Origin: Bacteroidetes bacterium ADurb.Bin008
GTDB taxonomy: Bacteria > Bacteroidota > Bacteroidia > Bacteroidales > Tenuifilaceae
NCBI GenBank assembly: GCA_002071445.1
Contig: MWFE01000041.1
Location: 1 to 64,000, forward strand
Reading direction: 5' to 3'
Length of the DNA: 64,000 nt
Shown: piece after piece, positions 55,396 to 63,789 of the stretch
Numbering within the stretch: the first letter of the stretch is position 1
Layout: each line of letters opens with the position of its first letter
Program-made: the position numbers and the translations under genes
The notes under the pieces: model-generated
What the model was told of the DNA's origin: nothing
The model's input: only the letters and a program-made list of their open reading frames with translations
Database searches by the model: none

Positions 55396-56475
55396 ATGAA
55401 AACCAGATTTTTTCTAACCATTGCACTTTTGTTTTGTTGGGCCCTTTCCTTCGGGCAGGCTAAACTTTTAGAGGTTTACCCCAAGCATTACGTTTGTTAT
55501 AGAACCGATGAGCCCATCAACCTCGACGGGTTGATGTCGGAGACTGCGTGGGAGAATGCTCCCTGGACCAATTATTTCATGGATATTGAGGGGCCACATA
55601 TGCCCGAACCTTACTATAAAACACGGGTAAAAATGCTTTGGGATGATGAGTACTTTTACATCGTTGCCGAGCTGGAGGAGCCCCACCTGTGGGGCACCTA
55701 CACTCAACGCGAAGCGGTGATATTCCACGAGAATGACTTTGAGGTTTTTATCGATGCCAATGGCGATACGCACACATATTACGAACTGGAACTCAATGCG
55801 CTGGGTACGGTTTGGGACTTGTTCCTCACCAAGCCCTACCTGAACGATGGCATCCCCATGAATGCATGGGATATTGCGGGATTTAAGTATGGGATAAAGC
55901 TGAGAGGAACCATAAATAATCCATCGGATAGGGATACGTCGTGGACTGTGGAGATGGCTTTCCCCTGGAATATACTGAAAGAGTGCGCATTCGAAAAGCG
56001 CAGGCCCAACCCGGGAGAGCAGTGGCGGGTAAACTTTTCGCGTGTTCAGTGGCGCCTGGATATTGAGGATGGTCAGTACACCAAGACCATAAACCCCGAA
56101 ACGGGGCAGTCGTACCCCGAGCACAACTGGGTGTGGTCGCCACAGTGGACTATCAACATGCACCGCCCCGAGTACTGGGGGTATGTCCAGTTTTCAGGAT
56201 TAACGTCAGGGAGCGGTACGGAGGAGTTTGTTCCCAATCCCGAGGAGCCCATCAAGTTTAAACTTAGAGAGCTGTATTACAGCCAATTGGCTTTCCGTGA
56301 ACAGCACAACAGGTACGCCACCGGTGCCCATGAGCTGGACCTACCTCCCGATTTTTTAAAGGGCATGATTGTTGACTTTGAGGTGAGCAAAACAAGGTTT
56401 AAACTATCCGCTCCTGCAGCCGATAGCAAGTCAATTTGGTACATCACCGATGACAGTCGGATTTGGAAAGAGTAA
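55396..56475 (+). CDS. Secreted CBM9-like carbohydrate-binding protein
   Basis: A 359-aa exported protein; the signal peptide ends near LSFGQ (residue 21). It matches the CBM9-like family of Bacteroidota: INLDGLMSETAWENAPWTN (42-60), VKMLWDDEYFYIVAELEEP and NDFEVFIDANGDTHTYYELE, then WTVEMAFPW and the WRVNFSRVQWR segment. No catalytic residues are apparent, so it probably binds sugars at the surface or in the periplasm. It follows the serine hydrolase by 51 bp on the same strand and should be part of the LacI-controlled set. Confidence 0.82.
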   Translation: MKTRFFLTIALLFCWALSFGQAKLLEVYPKHYVCYRTDEPINLDGLMSETAWENAPWTNYFMDIEGPHMPEPYYKTRVKMLWDDEYFYIVAELEEPHLWGTYTQREAVIFHENDFEVFIDANGDTHTYYELELNALGTVWDLFLTKPYLNDGIPMNAWDIAGFKYGIKLRGTINNPSDRDTSWTVEMAFPWNILKECAFEKRRPNPGEQWRVNFSRVQWRLDIEDGQYTKTINPETGQSYPEHNWVWSPQWTINMHRPEYWGYVQFSGLTSGSGTEEFVPNPEEPIKFKLRELYYSQLAFREQHNRYATGAHELDLPPDFLKGMIVDFEVSKTRFKLSAPAADSKSIWYITDDSRIWKE

Positions 56476-56489
56476 GGGGCAATGCCAAC

Positions 56490-56504
56490 AAAGCCAAAGG
56501 CTTT
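56490..56504 (+). terminator. Possible short terminator after the CBM9-like gene
   Basis: AAAGCC-AAA-GGCTTT is a 6-bp stem with 3-nt loop followed by TTG, 14 bp past the stop codon. A second hairpin, TCGGCC-CTT-GGCCGA (56564-56578), faces ygeW. Both are weak but lie between convergent genes where terminators are expected. Confidence 0.4.
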
Positions 56505-56608
56505 TGATGCCGATTTACAACGCAATTCCCGCAGTTTGCTTAAACCCTACGGGTAGATTTTATTCGGCCCTTGGCCGATGGTGCATTGTGCTTACCTATG
56601 TATAAACC

Positions 56609-57799
56609 CTATTCAAAAGCTACACGCGGGTAGGGCTCTTTCAGCATGGCCTTAAGCACTTTGGCCGGATTGTCGTACCTGTAGGTAAGCATCATGGCGG
56701 CTATGATATAGGGCTTGTAGCCTGCCTCGCGGTATGTCATCAGGCGGTACTTGTCGAAAACGTCTGCAGCAACCTCGCCATTTTTGCACGATACACCCGA
56801 AATATCGGCAGGCAGGCAGTGCATATACAGGGCATCCTTTTTCCGCGTTAGTTTCATCATCTCCTTGTTATACTCCCAATCCTTATGCTTTGCGTTGTGA
56901 TTGAGGCAGGTCTTTTCCAACTCCACCAGCCCCTGCTTGTCGCCCTTTTTGAGCAGCTCGGTACGCTGCTCCATCACTTTGTATGGAGCCCAACTCTTGG
57001 GATATACAATGTCGGCATTGCGCATGGCTTCGCTCATGGAGTTGGATACCTTGAACGACCCCCCGCTTTTCTTGGCATTCTTACCGGCAATGTCAACAAT
57101 CTCGGGTATCAACTCGTAGCCCTCGGGGTATGCCAGTTCCACGTTCATCCCAAAGCGGGTCATCAGGGCTATGATGCCCTGTGGCACCGATAGCGGCTTG
57201 CCGTAGCTGGGCGAGTAGGCCCAGCTCATCACAATCTTTTTGCCTTTCAACGCCTCCAGGCTCCCGTAATGATTTCTAAGATGCAGGAGGTCGCTCATGG
57301 ATTGGGTGGGATGGTCCATGTCGCACTGCAGGTTAACAATGCCGGGCCTATGGGGTAGCACGCCATTGGCGTAGCCCTCGTCCAGCGAAGCGGCAACCTC
57401 GCGCATGTAGCGGTTTCCCTCGCCCAAAAAGATGTCATCGCGAATGCCGATGAAATCGGAAAGGAACGAAATCATCTGGGCTGTTTCTCTCACCGTTTCG
57501 CCGTGTGCAATCTGCGATTTCTCCTCGTCCATATCCTGCACAGCCAGTCCCAGCAGGTTGCAGGCCGAGGCGAACGAAAAGCGGGTGCGGGTGGAGTTGT
57601 CGCGGAAAATGGAAACTCCCAGGCCCGAGTCGAATACCCGCGGCGAGATGTTCATGCTGCGAAAGGTTTTCAGGATATCGGCAACCTCAAGGATTGCCAT
57701 TAGGTCGCTTTCGCTTTTTTCCCACGTAAGCAGGAAGTCTTTGCCATGCAGCTTGGCATCAAGGTTGCCGAGCCTTTTAATGCGTTTTTTAAGGTTCAT
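56609..57799 (-). CDS. ygeW: YgeW-type knotted carbamoyltransferase
   Basis: Member of the ornithine/aspartate carbamoyltransferase family in the YgeW subgroup; in the anaerobic urate/purine pathway it is expected to cleave a carbamoyl group by phosphorolysis, linking breakdown to carbamoyl phosphate and ATP. Carbamoyl-phosphate loop STRTR (69-73), HPTQ (163-166) and HCLP (327-330) are all present. Its length of 396 aa equals that of E. coli YgeW. It lies 42 kb from the other purine block, on the same strand as ygeY but separated from it by the small nucleotidyltransferase gene. Confidence 0.93.
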   Translation of the reverse strand: MNLKKRIKRLGNLDAKLHGKDFLLTWEKSESDLMAILEVADILKTFRSMNISPRVFDSGLGVSIFRDNSTRTRFSFASACNLLGLAVQDMDEEKSQIAHGETVRETAQMISFLSDFIGIRDDIFLGEGNRYMREVAASLDEGYANGVLPHRPGIVNLQCDMDHPTQSMSDLLHLRNHYGSLEALKGKKIVMSWAYSPSYGKPLSVPQGIIALMTRFGMNVELAYPEGYELIPEIVDIAGKNAKKSGGSFKVSNSMSEAMRNADIVYPKSWAPYKVMEQRTELLKKGDKQGLVELEKTCLNHNAKHKDWEYNKEMMKLTRKKDALYMHCLPADISGVSCKNGEVAADVFDKYRLMTYREAGYKPYIIAAMMLTYRYDNPAKVLKAMLKEPYPRVAFE

Positions 57800-57879
57800 A
57801 CCGGTTTGGTTTTGTAGCCCTGAGGCTATGATGGTTGATTGGTTGTTGTGTTTTGATCAGTATCAGTCCGCGCGTTTGT

Positions 57880-57987
57880 TTAGTTTGATAGTTTGCAGTT
57901 GTAGCCCTCAATATATTCAGCGATACGGCTCATCCCTGATAGAATATCCTCCAAATACATGGTGTATGTACGATTTTCTTTTTTCAT
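57880..57987 (-). pseudogene. Truncated HepT-like (HEPN/DUF86) remnant
   Basis: A 35-codon frame starts at the base after the stop of the nucleotidyltransferase gene, the usual place for hepT. It begins MKKENRTYTMYLEDILSGMS and IAEYIEG, matching the first helix of DUF86 toxins (YLEDI-x-x-S/G-x-x-K/R-I-x-x-Y), then stops. No downstream continuation in any frame up to ygeW contains the R-x4-6-H RNase motif, so the toxin is lost. Confidence 0.55.
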
Positions 57988-58278
57988 TTAAGCGTACTTC
58001 ACTTGATTTAGTATTCTATCCTTAATCTGTTCCCTGAGCGCATTTTTGGTTACTAGGTCAACCTTTCTGCCAAAGGTAGTTTCCAGGAACATTTCCAGTG
58101 TAAAAAACTTCCAGCCTATGGGCTTCTCTAATTCTACAATTATGTCGATATCGCTTTTTTCAGTAAAGGTATTATCAGTAAACGACCCGAAAAGACCAAT
58201 TTCTTTAACTGCATAGTCTTCCCTAAGAACCGGCTTTAATTCTCTCAATTTATCCAATATGTCATTTCCTGTAAGCAT
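57988..58278 (-). CDS. mntA: MntA-like minimal nucleotidyltransferase (antitoxin type)
   Basis: A 96-aa member of the minimal nucleotidyltransferases. The catalytic site is intact: GLFGSF (28-33), SDIDI with D43 and D45, and third acid D74 in RKVDLV. In HepT/MntA modules this protein AMPylates and neutralises the HEPN RNase HepT. Here hepT is only a stump, directly downstream, so mntA is an orphan. It sits between ygeY and ygeW, breaking what is probably an original gene neighbourhood. Confidence 0.85.
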   Translation of the reverse strand: MLTGNDILDKLRELKPVLREDYAVKEIGLFGSFTDNTFTEKSDIDIIVELEKPIGWKFFTLEMFLETTFGRKVDLVTKNALREQIKDRILNQVKYA

Positions 58279-58368
58279 GTTTCAAATTTAGGGAATATTC
58301 TTGTATGTTCAGTACATCCCTTTGCAATAGCCTTGTGCCAAACTATCGCCAGTTAATTCTTCGGCTAT

Positions 58369-59556
58369 CTAAATTTCATACGCAAATGCAGCGTAGAAAG
58401 CCGAAGCGGCCACTAGGTCGCTGATGGGTATCTTTTCGTTGGGGGCATGGGCAAGCACCTCGTTGCCCGGCCCGAAGCCGATAATGGGCACCTTGTGGTA
58501 GCCGTTTATGGTTACTCCGTTGGTGGAGAATGTCCACTTGTCAATCTTGGGCTGCCTGCCGAAAACACCCTGAAAAGCCTTCACTCCGGTCTGCACAATG
58601 TAGTCCTTCTCGTCAATTTTCCAGGTGGGGTAATACTTCTCCATGCCATACTTTAGCCCGGTGTACGATGTTTCCATATACTCCAGTACCTCTACCTTGG
58701 CGTTCATTCCCTTTATCAGCTCCTCAATTTCCTTCACTGCCGACTCCTTGGTTTCGCCCCAGGTGAGCCTCCTGTCCAGGTGGAAACGGGCATAGTCTGA
58801 TACAGCGCACAGCGACGGACTCCCCGAGATAATTTCGGAGATGGTTATGCTCCCCTTGCCAAGGAACTCGTCGAATTTGAGGCGTTCGTTGAGCTTTTCC
58901 ACCTCCAGGGCCACCCGGGATGCCATGTAAATGGCATTCTTGCCCCGTTCGGGTGCCGATCCGTGCGAAGAGACACCGTAGAAGTGTACATGCATCTCCA
59001 TTCTCCCTCTATGCCCCCTGTAAATGTTGAGGTTGGTGGGCTCGGTGCTGATGGCAAAATCGGGCTTGATGCCCTCCTCTTCGATGATGTACTTCCAGCA
59101 CAACCCGTCGCAATCCTCCTCAATCACGCTGCCCACAAAGTAAACCGTAACGTCCCTGTCGAAATTCAGCTCCTTCAGTATCTTCCCCGATGTTACAAAG
59201 GCGGCCACGCCTCCTTTTTGATCAACGGTACCGCGACCATGAACGTAGCCATCCTTGATCTCGCCCCCAAGGGGTTCGAAATCCCAGTTTTCGGGCAGCC
59301 CCACATCCACGGTATCCATGTGGCCGTCAATGGCCAATATCTTTTTCCCGTTGCCAACCCTGCCAATCACATTGCCCAGCCCGTCAATGCGCACTTCATC
59401 AAACCCGGCCTCTTCCATCTGCCGTTTCAACTCCTGCTGAACCTCTTTCTCGCCAAGGCTGAGGGATTTGATTTTCACCAACTTCGATAGGTTTTCGGCA
59501 GTATAGCTGCTATACTTCTCGGCAAGGCTGTTAATCTGCCTATAAATGTTTTCCAT
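58369..59556 (-). CDS. ygeY: YgeY-type M20 metallohydrolase
   Basis: Zinc-dependent M20/ArgE/DapE family hydrolase, the YgeY subgroup linked to selenium/purine clusters. Metal ligands: H79 and D81 in AIDGHMDTVDVG, D112 in GRGTVDQKGG, catalytic/bridging Glu in IEEDCDG (146-147), plus a late His in VLAHAPNEKI. In the urate pathway it is expected to hydrolyse an open-chain amide to give 2,3-diaminopropionate for YgeX. Its 395 aa compares with 403 in E. coli. It is followed by mntA and ygeW on the same strand; mltG ends 80 bp upstream. Confidence 0.92.
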   Translation of the reverse strand: MENIYRQINSLAEKYSSYTAENLSKLVKIKSLSLGEKEVQQELKRQMEEAGFDEVRIDGLGNVIGRVGNGKKILAIDGHMDTVDVGLPENWDFEPLGGEIKDGYVHGRGTVDQKGGVAAFVTSGKILKELNFDRDVTVYFVGSVIEEDCDGLCWKYIIEEEGIKPDFAISTEPTNLNIYRGHRGRMEMHVHFYGVSSHGSAPERGKNAIYMASRVALEVEKLNERLKFDEFLGKGSITISEIISGSPSLCAVSDYARFHLDRRLTWGETKESAVKEIEELIKGMNAKVEVLEYMETSYTGLKYGMEKYYPTWKIDEKDYIVQTGVKAFQGVFGRQPKIDKWTFSTNGVTINGYHKVPIIGFGPGNEVLAHAPNEKIPISDLVAASAFYAAFAYEI

Positions 59557-59636
59557 ATTCTCGCTTGTTTTATGTGGATTTGTATTTTGCGGATTATTGT
59601 GTGGTGATCAACGATGCGTAGCAAATATAGTAATAT

Positions 59637-60680
59637 TTATCGATAAATCCTCTCCTTGTTGAGCGCCTTCTGGTATTCCAGTGCATTGCGGTTGTGCTCG
59701 GTGAGGGTTTTGGCAAATACGTGGTAGCCCGAGAAGTCGGACTTGGCGCAGAAATATAGGTACTGATGCTTCTCGTAGTTGAGCACCGCATCTATGGATG
59801 ATATGCCGGGGGCATTGATGGGGCCCGGAGGCAACCCGCGATGTTTGTACGTGTTGTAGGGCGAGTCGATGTTGAGATGGCGGGTGAGTACGCGCCGCAT
59901 GGCAAAATCGCCCATGGCGAACTTAATGGTGGGGTCGGCCTGGAGGGCAATCCCCCTGTTGAGCCTGTTGATGTAAACCCCTGCCACCCTTGCGCGCTCG
60001 TCAGCCTTGGTGGTCTCCTCCTCCACGATGGAGGCCAGCGTGGATACCTCGATCCTGTCCATTCCCATGTCGGCGGCCTTTTTGCTCCTGGTCTCGTTCC
60101 AAAAGGCATCGTACTCCCGCTTCATCCTGTCGAAAAAGCCCTTGGCGCCGGTGTTCCAGAAAAATTCATAGGTATTGGGGATAAACATGGCTATAAAGGT
60201 TTCGGTGGTGAAGCCATACTCCGCAACCAGCTCCTTATTGGCAAATGCCGCAACCAGATCGGCCGAATCGGCCTCCAACTGCGCTGATATGCGCCCGGCC
60301 AGCTGCTGGGGAGTTCTGAAACCCGTAAAGGTTATGCGGGTTGGGGTTTGCAACCCTGCCCGCAGGATGGTTATCAGTTTCTTATTGCTCATGCCCTTCA
60401 CGATTTTGTACCTCCCGGGCTTAATGCTGTAGGGGTAGCCCATGCGCGAGCCGACCCATTTGAACCATTCCATGTTCACCAGCAGCCCCGAACTATCCAC
60501 AATGGCAACCACATCCTCGTAGGTGGCGTGGGAGGGGATGTGGATAAAGGCGTACTCCTTGCCGTGCAGATCAACGTTGGGGGAGTATATCCTGATGTAG
60601 TATTTATACCCGATGGTCAGGCCAACGGATAGAAGCACCAGCAATGCAAGGGCTGTGAGCAGCAAAAGTTTTCTTTTCAT
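59637..60680 (-). CDS. mltG: Endolytic murein transglycosylase MltG
   Basis: Inner-membrane enzyme that cuts nascent peptidoglycan strands. One N-terminal membrane helix (about 5-27), a LysM-like domain (about 35-115, YSIKPGRYKIVKGMS) and the catalytic domain with IVEEETTKADERARVAGVY (catalytic Glu at 220-222) and LQADPTIKFAMGD. Its 347 aa is normal. This is housekeeping and is not part of the pathways to its left. It is followed by ygeY on the same strand with an 80-bp gap. Confidence 0.94.
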   Translation of the reverse strand: MKRKLLLLTALALLVLLSVGLTIGYKYYIRIYSPNVDLHGKEYAFIHIPSHATYEDVVAIVDSSGLLVNMEWFKWVGSRMGYPYSIKPGRYKIVKGMSNKKLITILRAGLQTPTRITFTGFRTPQQLAGRISAQLEADSADLVAAFANKELVAEYGFTTETFIAMFIPNTYEFFWNTGAKGFFDRMKREYDAFWNETRSKKAADMGMDRIEVSTLASIVEEETTKADERARVAGVYINRLNRGIALQADPTIKFAMGDFAMRRVLTRHLNIDSPYNTYKHRGLPPGPINAPGISSIDAVLNYEKHQYLYFCAKSDFSGYHVFAKTLTEHNRNALEYQKALNKERIYR

Positions 60681-60709
60681 CGTTTTCCTCTTTGGCGTGC
60701 AAAGTTAGG

Positions 60710-60736
60710 AAAACCCGTAAACGAAAATTTACGGGC
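60710..60736 (-). terminator. Intrinsic terminator after the aminotransferase gene
   Basis: A perfect 8-bp stem (CCCGTAAA, 60714-60721, with TTTACGGG, 60728-60735) has a 6-nt loop. On the minus strand it is followed by TTTTCC. It lies 22 bp after the aminotransferase stop and just before mltG. Confidence 0.8.
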
Positions 60737-60756
60737 TTCCTTGGATTTTGACAATT

Positions 60757-61959
60757 CTATTTTAGCTCGGCAACGGCCTTCTCAATCCTGTCCAGGGCCT
60801 CAATCAGCTGACTTTCTGATGCAGCGTATGAGAGGCGGATGTAGTTGGGCGCACCGAATGCTCCTCCCGGAACCATGGCCACATGGGCGGTATTCAACAG
60901 GTACATGGCCAGGTCGGCCGCGTTGTTGATAACCCCGTCGCCATGCTTTTTGCCAAAGAGTGCCGATATCTCGGGGAATGCGTAGAATGCGCCCTGAGGG
61001 ACGTTGATCTTGAACCCGGGGATCCTGCGCAATCTCTCAATCACCAGGTCGCGCCTTTTGATAAAGGCCTCGCACATCATCCTGGGGTACGAGAGGTCGG
61101 AGTTTATGGCTGCCGTCGATGCCTTTTGCGCTATGGAGCTGGCACCCGAGGTAACCTGCCCCTGCAGTTTGGAGCATGCCTTGGCCAGCCAGAGGGGTGT
61201 TGCGCTGTAGCCTATGCGCCAGCCAGTCATGGCATACCCCTTGGAAACACCGTTGATGATGATTACCCTGTCGCGGATGGCTTCAAATTGGGCAATGCTC
61301 TCGTGCTTGCCCACAAAATTGATATGCTCGTAGATCTCGTCGGAGATAACGTACAGGTTGGGATGCCCGGCCACCACCTCGGCAAGGGCCGCCAGCTCGT
61401 TGCGCGTGTACACGCTGCCCGTAGGGTTTGATGGCGAGCAGAGGAGCAGCGCCTTGGTGCGCGGTGTGATGGCATCGGCAAGCTGCTTGGGGGTAATCTT
61501 GAAATCGCTCTCGATGGAGGTTTCGATGACCACGTTCTTCCCCTCGGCCAGTTTCACCAGCTCCACGTAGCTAACCCAGTAGGGGGCGGGGACAATCACC
61601 TCATCGTCCCTGTCGATAAGGGCCAGCAGCACGTTGGCCAGCGCATGCTTGGCACCGTTGGAAACCACAATCTGTTCGGGCGCATAGGTGAGACCGTTCT
61701 CCCTCAGAAGCTTCTTCGATACGGCCTCCAAAAGGTCGGGGAAGCCGGGTACGGGCGAGTAGAAAGTGATGTTGTCGTCAATGGCTTTCTTGGCAGCCTC
61801 TTTCACAAAGTCGGGCGTGTGGAAGTCGGGCTCCCCAACGCTAAGGTTAATGACATTAATCCCCTTGCTCCTTAAATCCCTGCTCTTTTGCGACATTGCA
61901 AGAGTCTCGGAAACGGCAAGCTTGTTAATTCTCTCTGATAGTTTCTCCATGTCGAGCAT
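60757..61959 (-). CDS. Class I pyridoxal-phosphate aminotransferase, aspartate type
   Basis: Aspartate aminotransferase of subgroup Ib: SVGEPDFHTPDF, NGAKHA, PYWVSY, CSPSNPTGSVY, DEIYEHI and the PLP lysine K240 in NGVSKGYAMTGWRIGY, then RLSYAAS near the C-terminus. Its 400 aa is normal. It interconverts aspartate/oxaloacetate with glutamate/2-oxoglutarate in the cytoplasm. It stands alone with its own terminator; divergent to the next gene across 100 bp. The start could be residue 1 (ATG at 61959) or M4. Confidence 0.92.
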   Translation of the reverse strand: MLDMEKLSERINKLAVSETLAMSQKSRDLRSKGINVINLSVGEPDFHTPDFVKEAAKKAIDDNITFYSPVPGFPDLLEAVSKKLLRENGLTYAPEQIVVSNGAKHALANVLLALIDRDDEVIVPAPYWVSYVELVKLAEGKNVVIETSIESDFKITPKQLADAITPRTKALLLCSPSNPTGSVYTRNELAALAEVVAGHPNLYVISDEIYEHINFVGKHESIAQFEAIRDRVIIINGVSKGYAMTGWRIGYSATPLWLAKACSKLQGQVTSGASSIAQKASTAAINSDLSYPRMMCEAFIKRRDLVIERLRRIPGFKINVPQGAFYAFPEISALFGKKHGDGVINNAADLAMYLLNTAHVAMVPGGAFGAPNYIRLSYAASESQLIEALDRIEKAVAELK

Positions 61960-62059
61960 TTTAATTAAAAAAAACGATACCTTTATGTTTTAAAAAAGGA
62001 TAAAGTTATACTATTTTTAGGGTATTCCGAACGCATTGTCAAATATTAAATAACAGGTT

Positions 62060-62575
62060 ATGGCCATCGAGATTTTGAAGCTTGTCCTCCCCTCGTTTTT
62101 TGTGTTTTTGGCGGGGTTCCTAGCCATTGAACGGCTGCTGAGGGCCGAGTCGAACCGACGGAAAGCGGAGCTCTCTGCCGACAGGCAGAAGATATCAACG
62201 CCCATCCGGCTGCAGGCCTACGAGAGAATTGTCCTTTTCCTGGAGAGGATTTCGCCCGAGTCGTCGCTGGTGAGGGTAAACCAGCCCAACCTCACGGCCA
62301 AGAAGCTGCAGACCAACCTGCTCACCGGCATTCGCACCGAGTGGGAGCACAACCTCTCGCAGCAGCTCTACATGAGCAACAAGGCGTGGAGCATTGTGAA
62401 GAATGCCAAGGAGAACGTGATAAAGCTGATCAACACCTGCTCCGAGAAGGTGGAGCCCAACCAGCCGGCCATACTGCTCAGCAAGCTGATACTGGAGACC
62501 CTGGTTGAGCTGGAGGAGCACCCCACCAATAAGGCCATTGAGTTTCTGAAAAAGGAGGTGAATGAGCTGTTTTAG
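62060..62575 (+). CDS. Conserved membrane-anchored protein of unknown function
   Basis: A 171-aa protein with one N-terminal membrane helix (about 5-25, ILKLVLPSFFVFLAGFLAIE) followed by a basic, helical cytoplasmic region. Stretches such as LQAYERIVLFLERISPESSL and LTGIRTEWEHNLSQQLYMS look conserved; I recall similar proteins in other Bacteroidales but cannot name a function. Its GC-rich codon use fits mltG and the aminotransferase, so it is a native housekeeping-region gene. Confidence 0.7.
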   Translation: MAIEILKLVLPSFFVFLAGFLAIERLLRAESNRRKAELSADRQKISTPIRLQAYERIVLFLERISPESSLVRVNQPNLTAKKLQTNLLTGIRTEWEHNLSQQLYMSNKAWSIVKNAKENVIKLINTCSEKVEPNQPAILLSKLILETLVELEEHPTNKAIEFLKKEVNELF

Positions 62576-62730
62576 GGGGGAAGGGGGGATTAAAAGGTAA
62601 CGGCTGGGGGTGTGGCAAGTGTAAGAGTGCAAGCAACTTCTAAACCCCTACGAAAACGACCGAACGGGCGAAAAAACTCCAAAATTACAGTATCAACCAT
62701 AATGGCTAAACCCTTTGTTAGGTGCAGTTA

Positions 62731-63636
62731 TTAATTTTCAGCAAAGGATTTCAAATCGGTTATTCTATTGTCAAGTTTTTCTAGGTAATGATTACATTCT
62801 TGTGCAAAATTTTCAAAATGATTCAAAGCATTAGTTGATTCATTGTTAATATCATAAATTGTTATTATTGCTTTTCTTGAAAGTTTGAGAATTTCTTCTC
62901 TTTTATAAAAAGCCTTATATTTTTCAATACTTATTTTTATAACCTCTTCAAGAATATTTAAGTATTTTTCAAAATTATTATTTAAATCATCTTTTGCTCT
63001 TAAATTGTCTTCATCTTTAAGTTCATTGAGTTTAGTCAGAATACTCTTGAAAAAGAGGGATAATTGCAATTCATTTTGTGCTTCTGAACCTTGAATTTTG
63101 TCCAAAAATAGTAAGACTTCAACAATAATATCTTCAAGGTATGGTTTTAATTGTTTTTTGTAATTTGTTATTGTGACTTGATAGTTATTCTGCATTTCTA
63201 AAAGTGATTTTCTCTGCTCTTCAAGAAAATCCACAATTGAAAAAATATTTTTATAATTAATCAAATCATTCGGAGTGTTAAAAAAATGCTTATAAGAGTT
63301 GAAAAGTTCTTTGCTTTCTAGGTTCTGGATTCTTCTGATGTCATCAAGTATCACAAAAACAGGACTATGATATGCGTATTTGTTTAATTTAATCGATTCT
63401 ATTTGATTTTCAATTAGAGAGATTTGCTTTCTAAAATTCATTATTGAGTTTTTTAATAATGTATTCAGGTAAATCAGATTTGATTTATGATTGTTTAAAA
63501 TCTCAATTTTTTCTTTTTTTTCTTGATTCTTTTTTTGATTTATATAAATGCAAATAGCACCTAGGATACCTAAAAAAGCACCAATTCCATTTGATATTAT
63601 GTTGGATAAGAAATCATTGAGTGTTATACAGTCCAT
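62731..63636 (-). CDS. Hypothetical membrane-anchored coiled-coil protein
   Basis: A 301-aa protein with one N-terminal membrane helix (about 10-33, FLSNIISNGIGAFLGILGAICIY) followed by a long, lysine/glutamate/asparagine-rich helical region with predicted coiled coils. No recognised domain. It is markedly more AT-rich than the genes before 62.6 kb, which suggests recent transfer. Just before its ATG is GTTAGAT (minus strand, 63656-63662) and just after its stop ACCTAAC, both matching integron attC core patterns. Possible role in phage defence or as a cassette gene is speculation. Confidence 0.65.
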   Translation of the reverse strand: MDCITLNDFLSNIISNGIGAFLGILGAICIYINQKKNQEKKEKIEILNNHKSNLIYLNTLLKNSIMNFRKQISLIENQIESIKLNKYAYHSPVFVILDDIRRIQNLESKELFNSYKHFFNTPNDLINYKNIFSIVDFLEEQRKSLLEMQNNYQVTITNYKKQLKPYLEDIIVEVLLFLDKIQGSEAQNELQLSLFFKSILTKLNELKDEDNLRAKDDLNNNFEKYLNILEEVIKISIEKYKAFYKREEILKLSRKAIITIYDINNESTNALNHFENFAQECNHYLEKLDNRITDLKSFAEN

Positions 63637-63655
63637 TTTCCAGTAATTTAATTAC

Positions 63656-63789
63656 ATCTAACGTTTTGGCGGTATGTTCTTGTTGCTGATTTCGGGGCCC
63701 TTCACTGTTAAACCACGATGAAGTTTGAAGCGAGTCTCAATGCTTGATTTCAGAAGTATCTGCCCAATTTTTGAAATACCGTGTTATGG
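63656..63789 (-). repeat. attC-like recombination site candidate
   Basis: On the minus strand the region starts at CCATAAC, overlapping the stop of the next gene, and ends in GTTAGAT, which fits the attC R' core GTTRRRY, 20 bp before the following ATG. Inner arms CGGTAT and ATACCG (63776-63781 and 63670-63675) are a perfect 6-bp inverted repeat. The overall span of 134 bp is in the range of long attC sites. The R'' half is imperfect and the spacers are unequal, so this is tentative. Confidence 0.3.

Noticed and set aside
55468-56163. 231-codon open frame antisense to the CBM9-like gene
   Set aside because: It is fully contained in a gene with clear family signatures and a signal peptide; the antisense product has no domain or start context.
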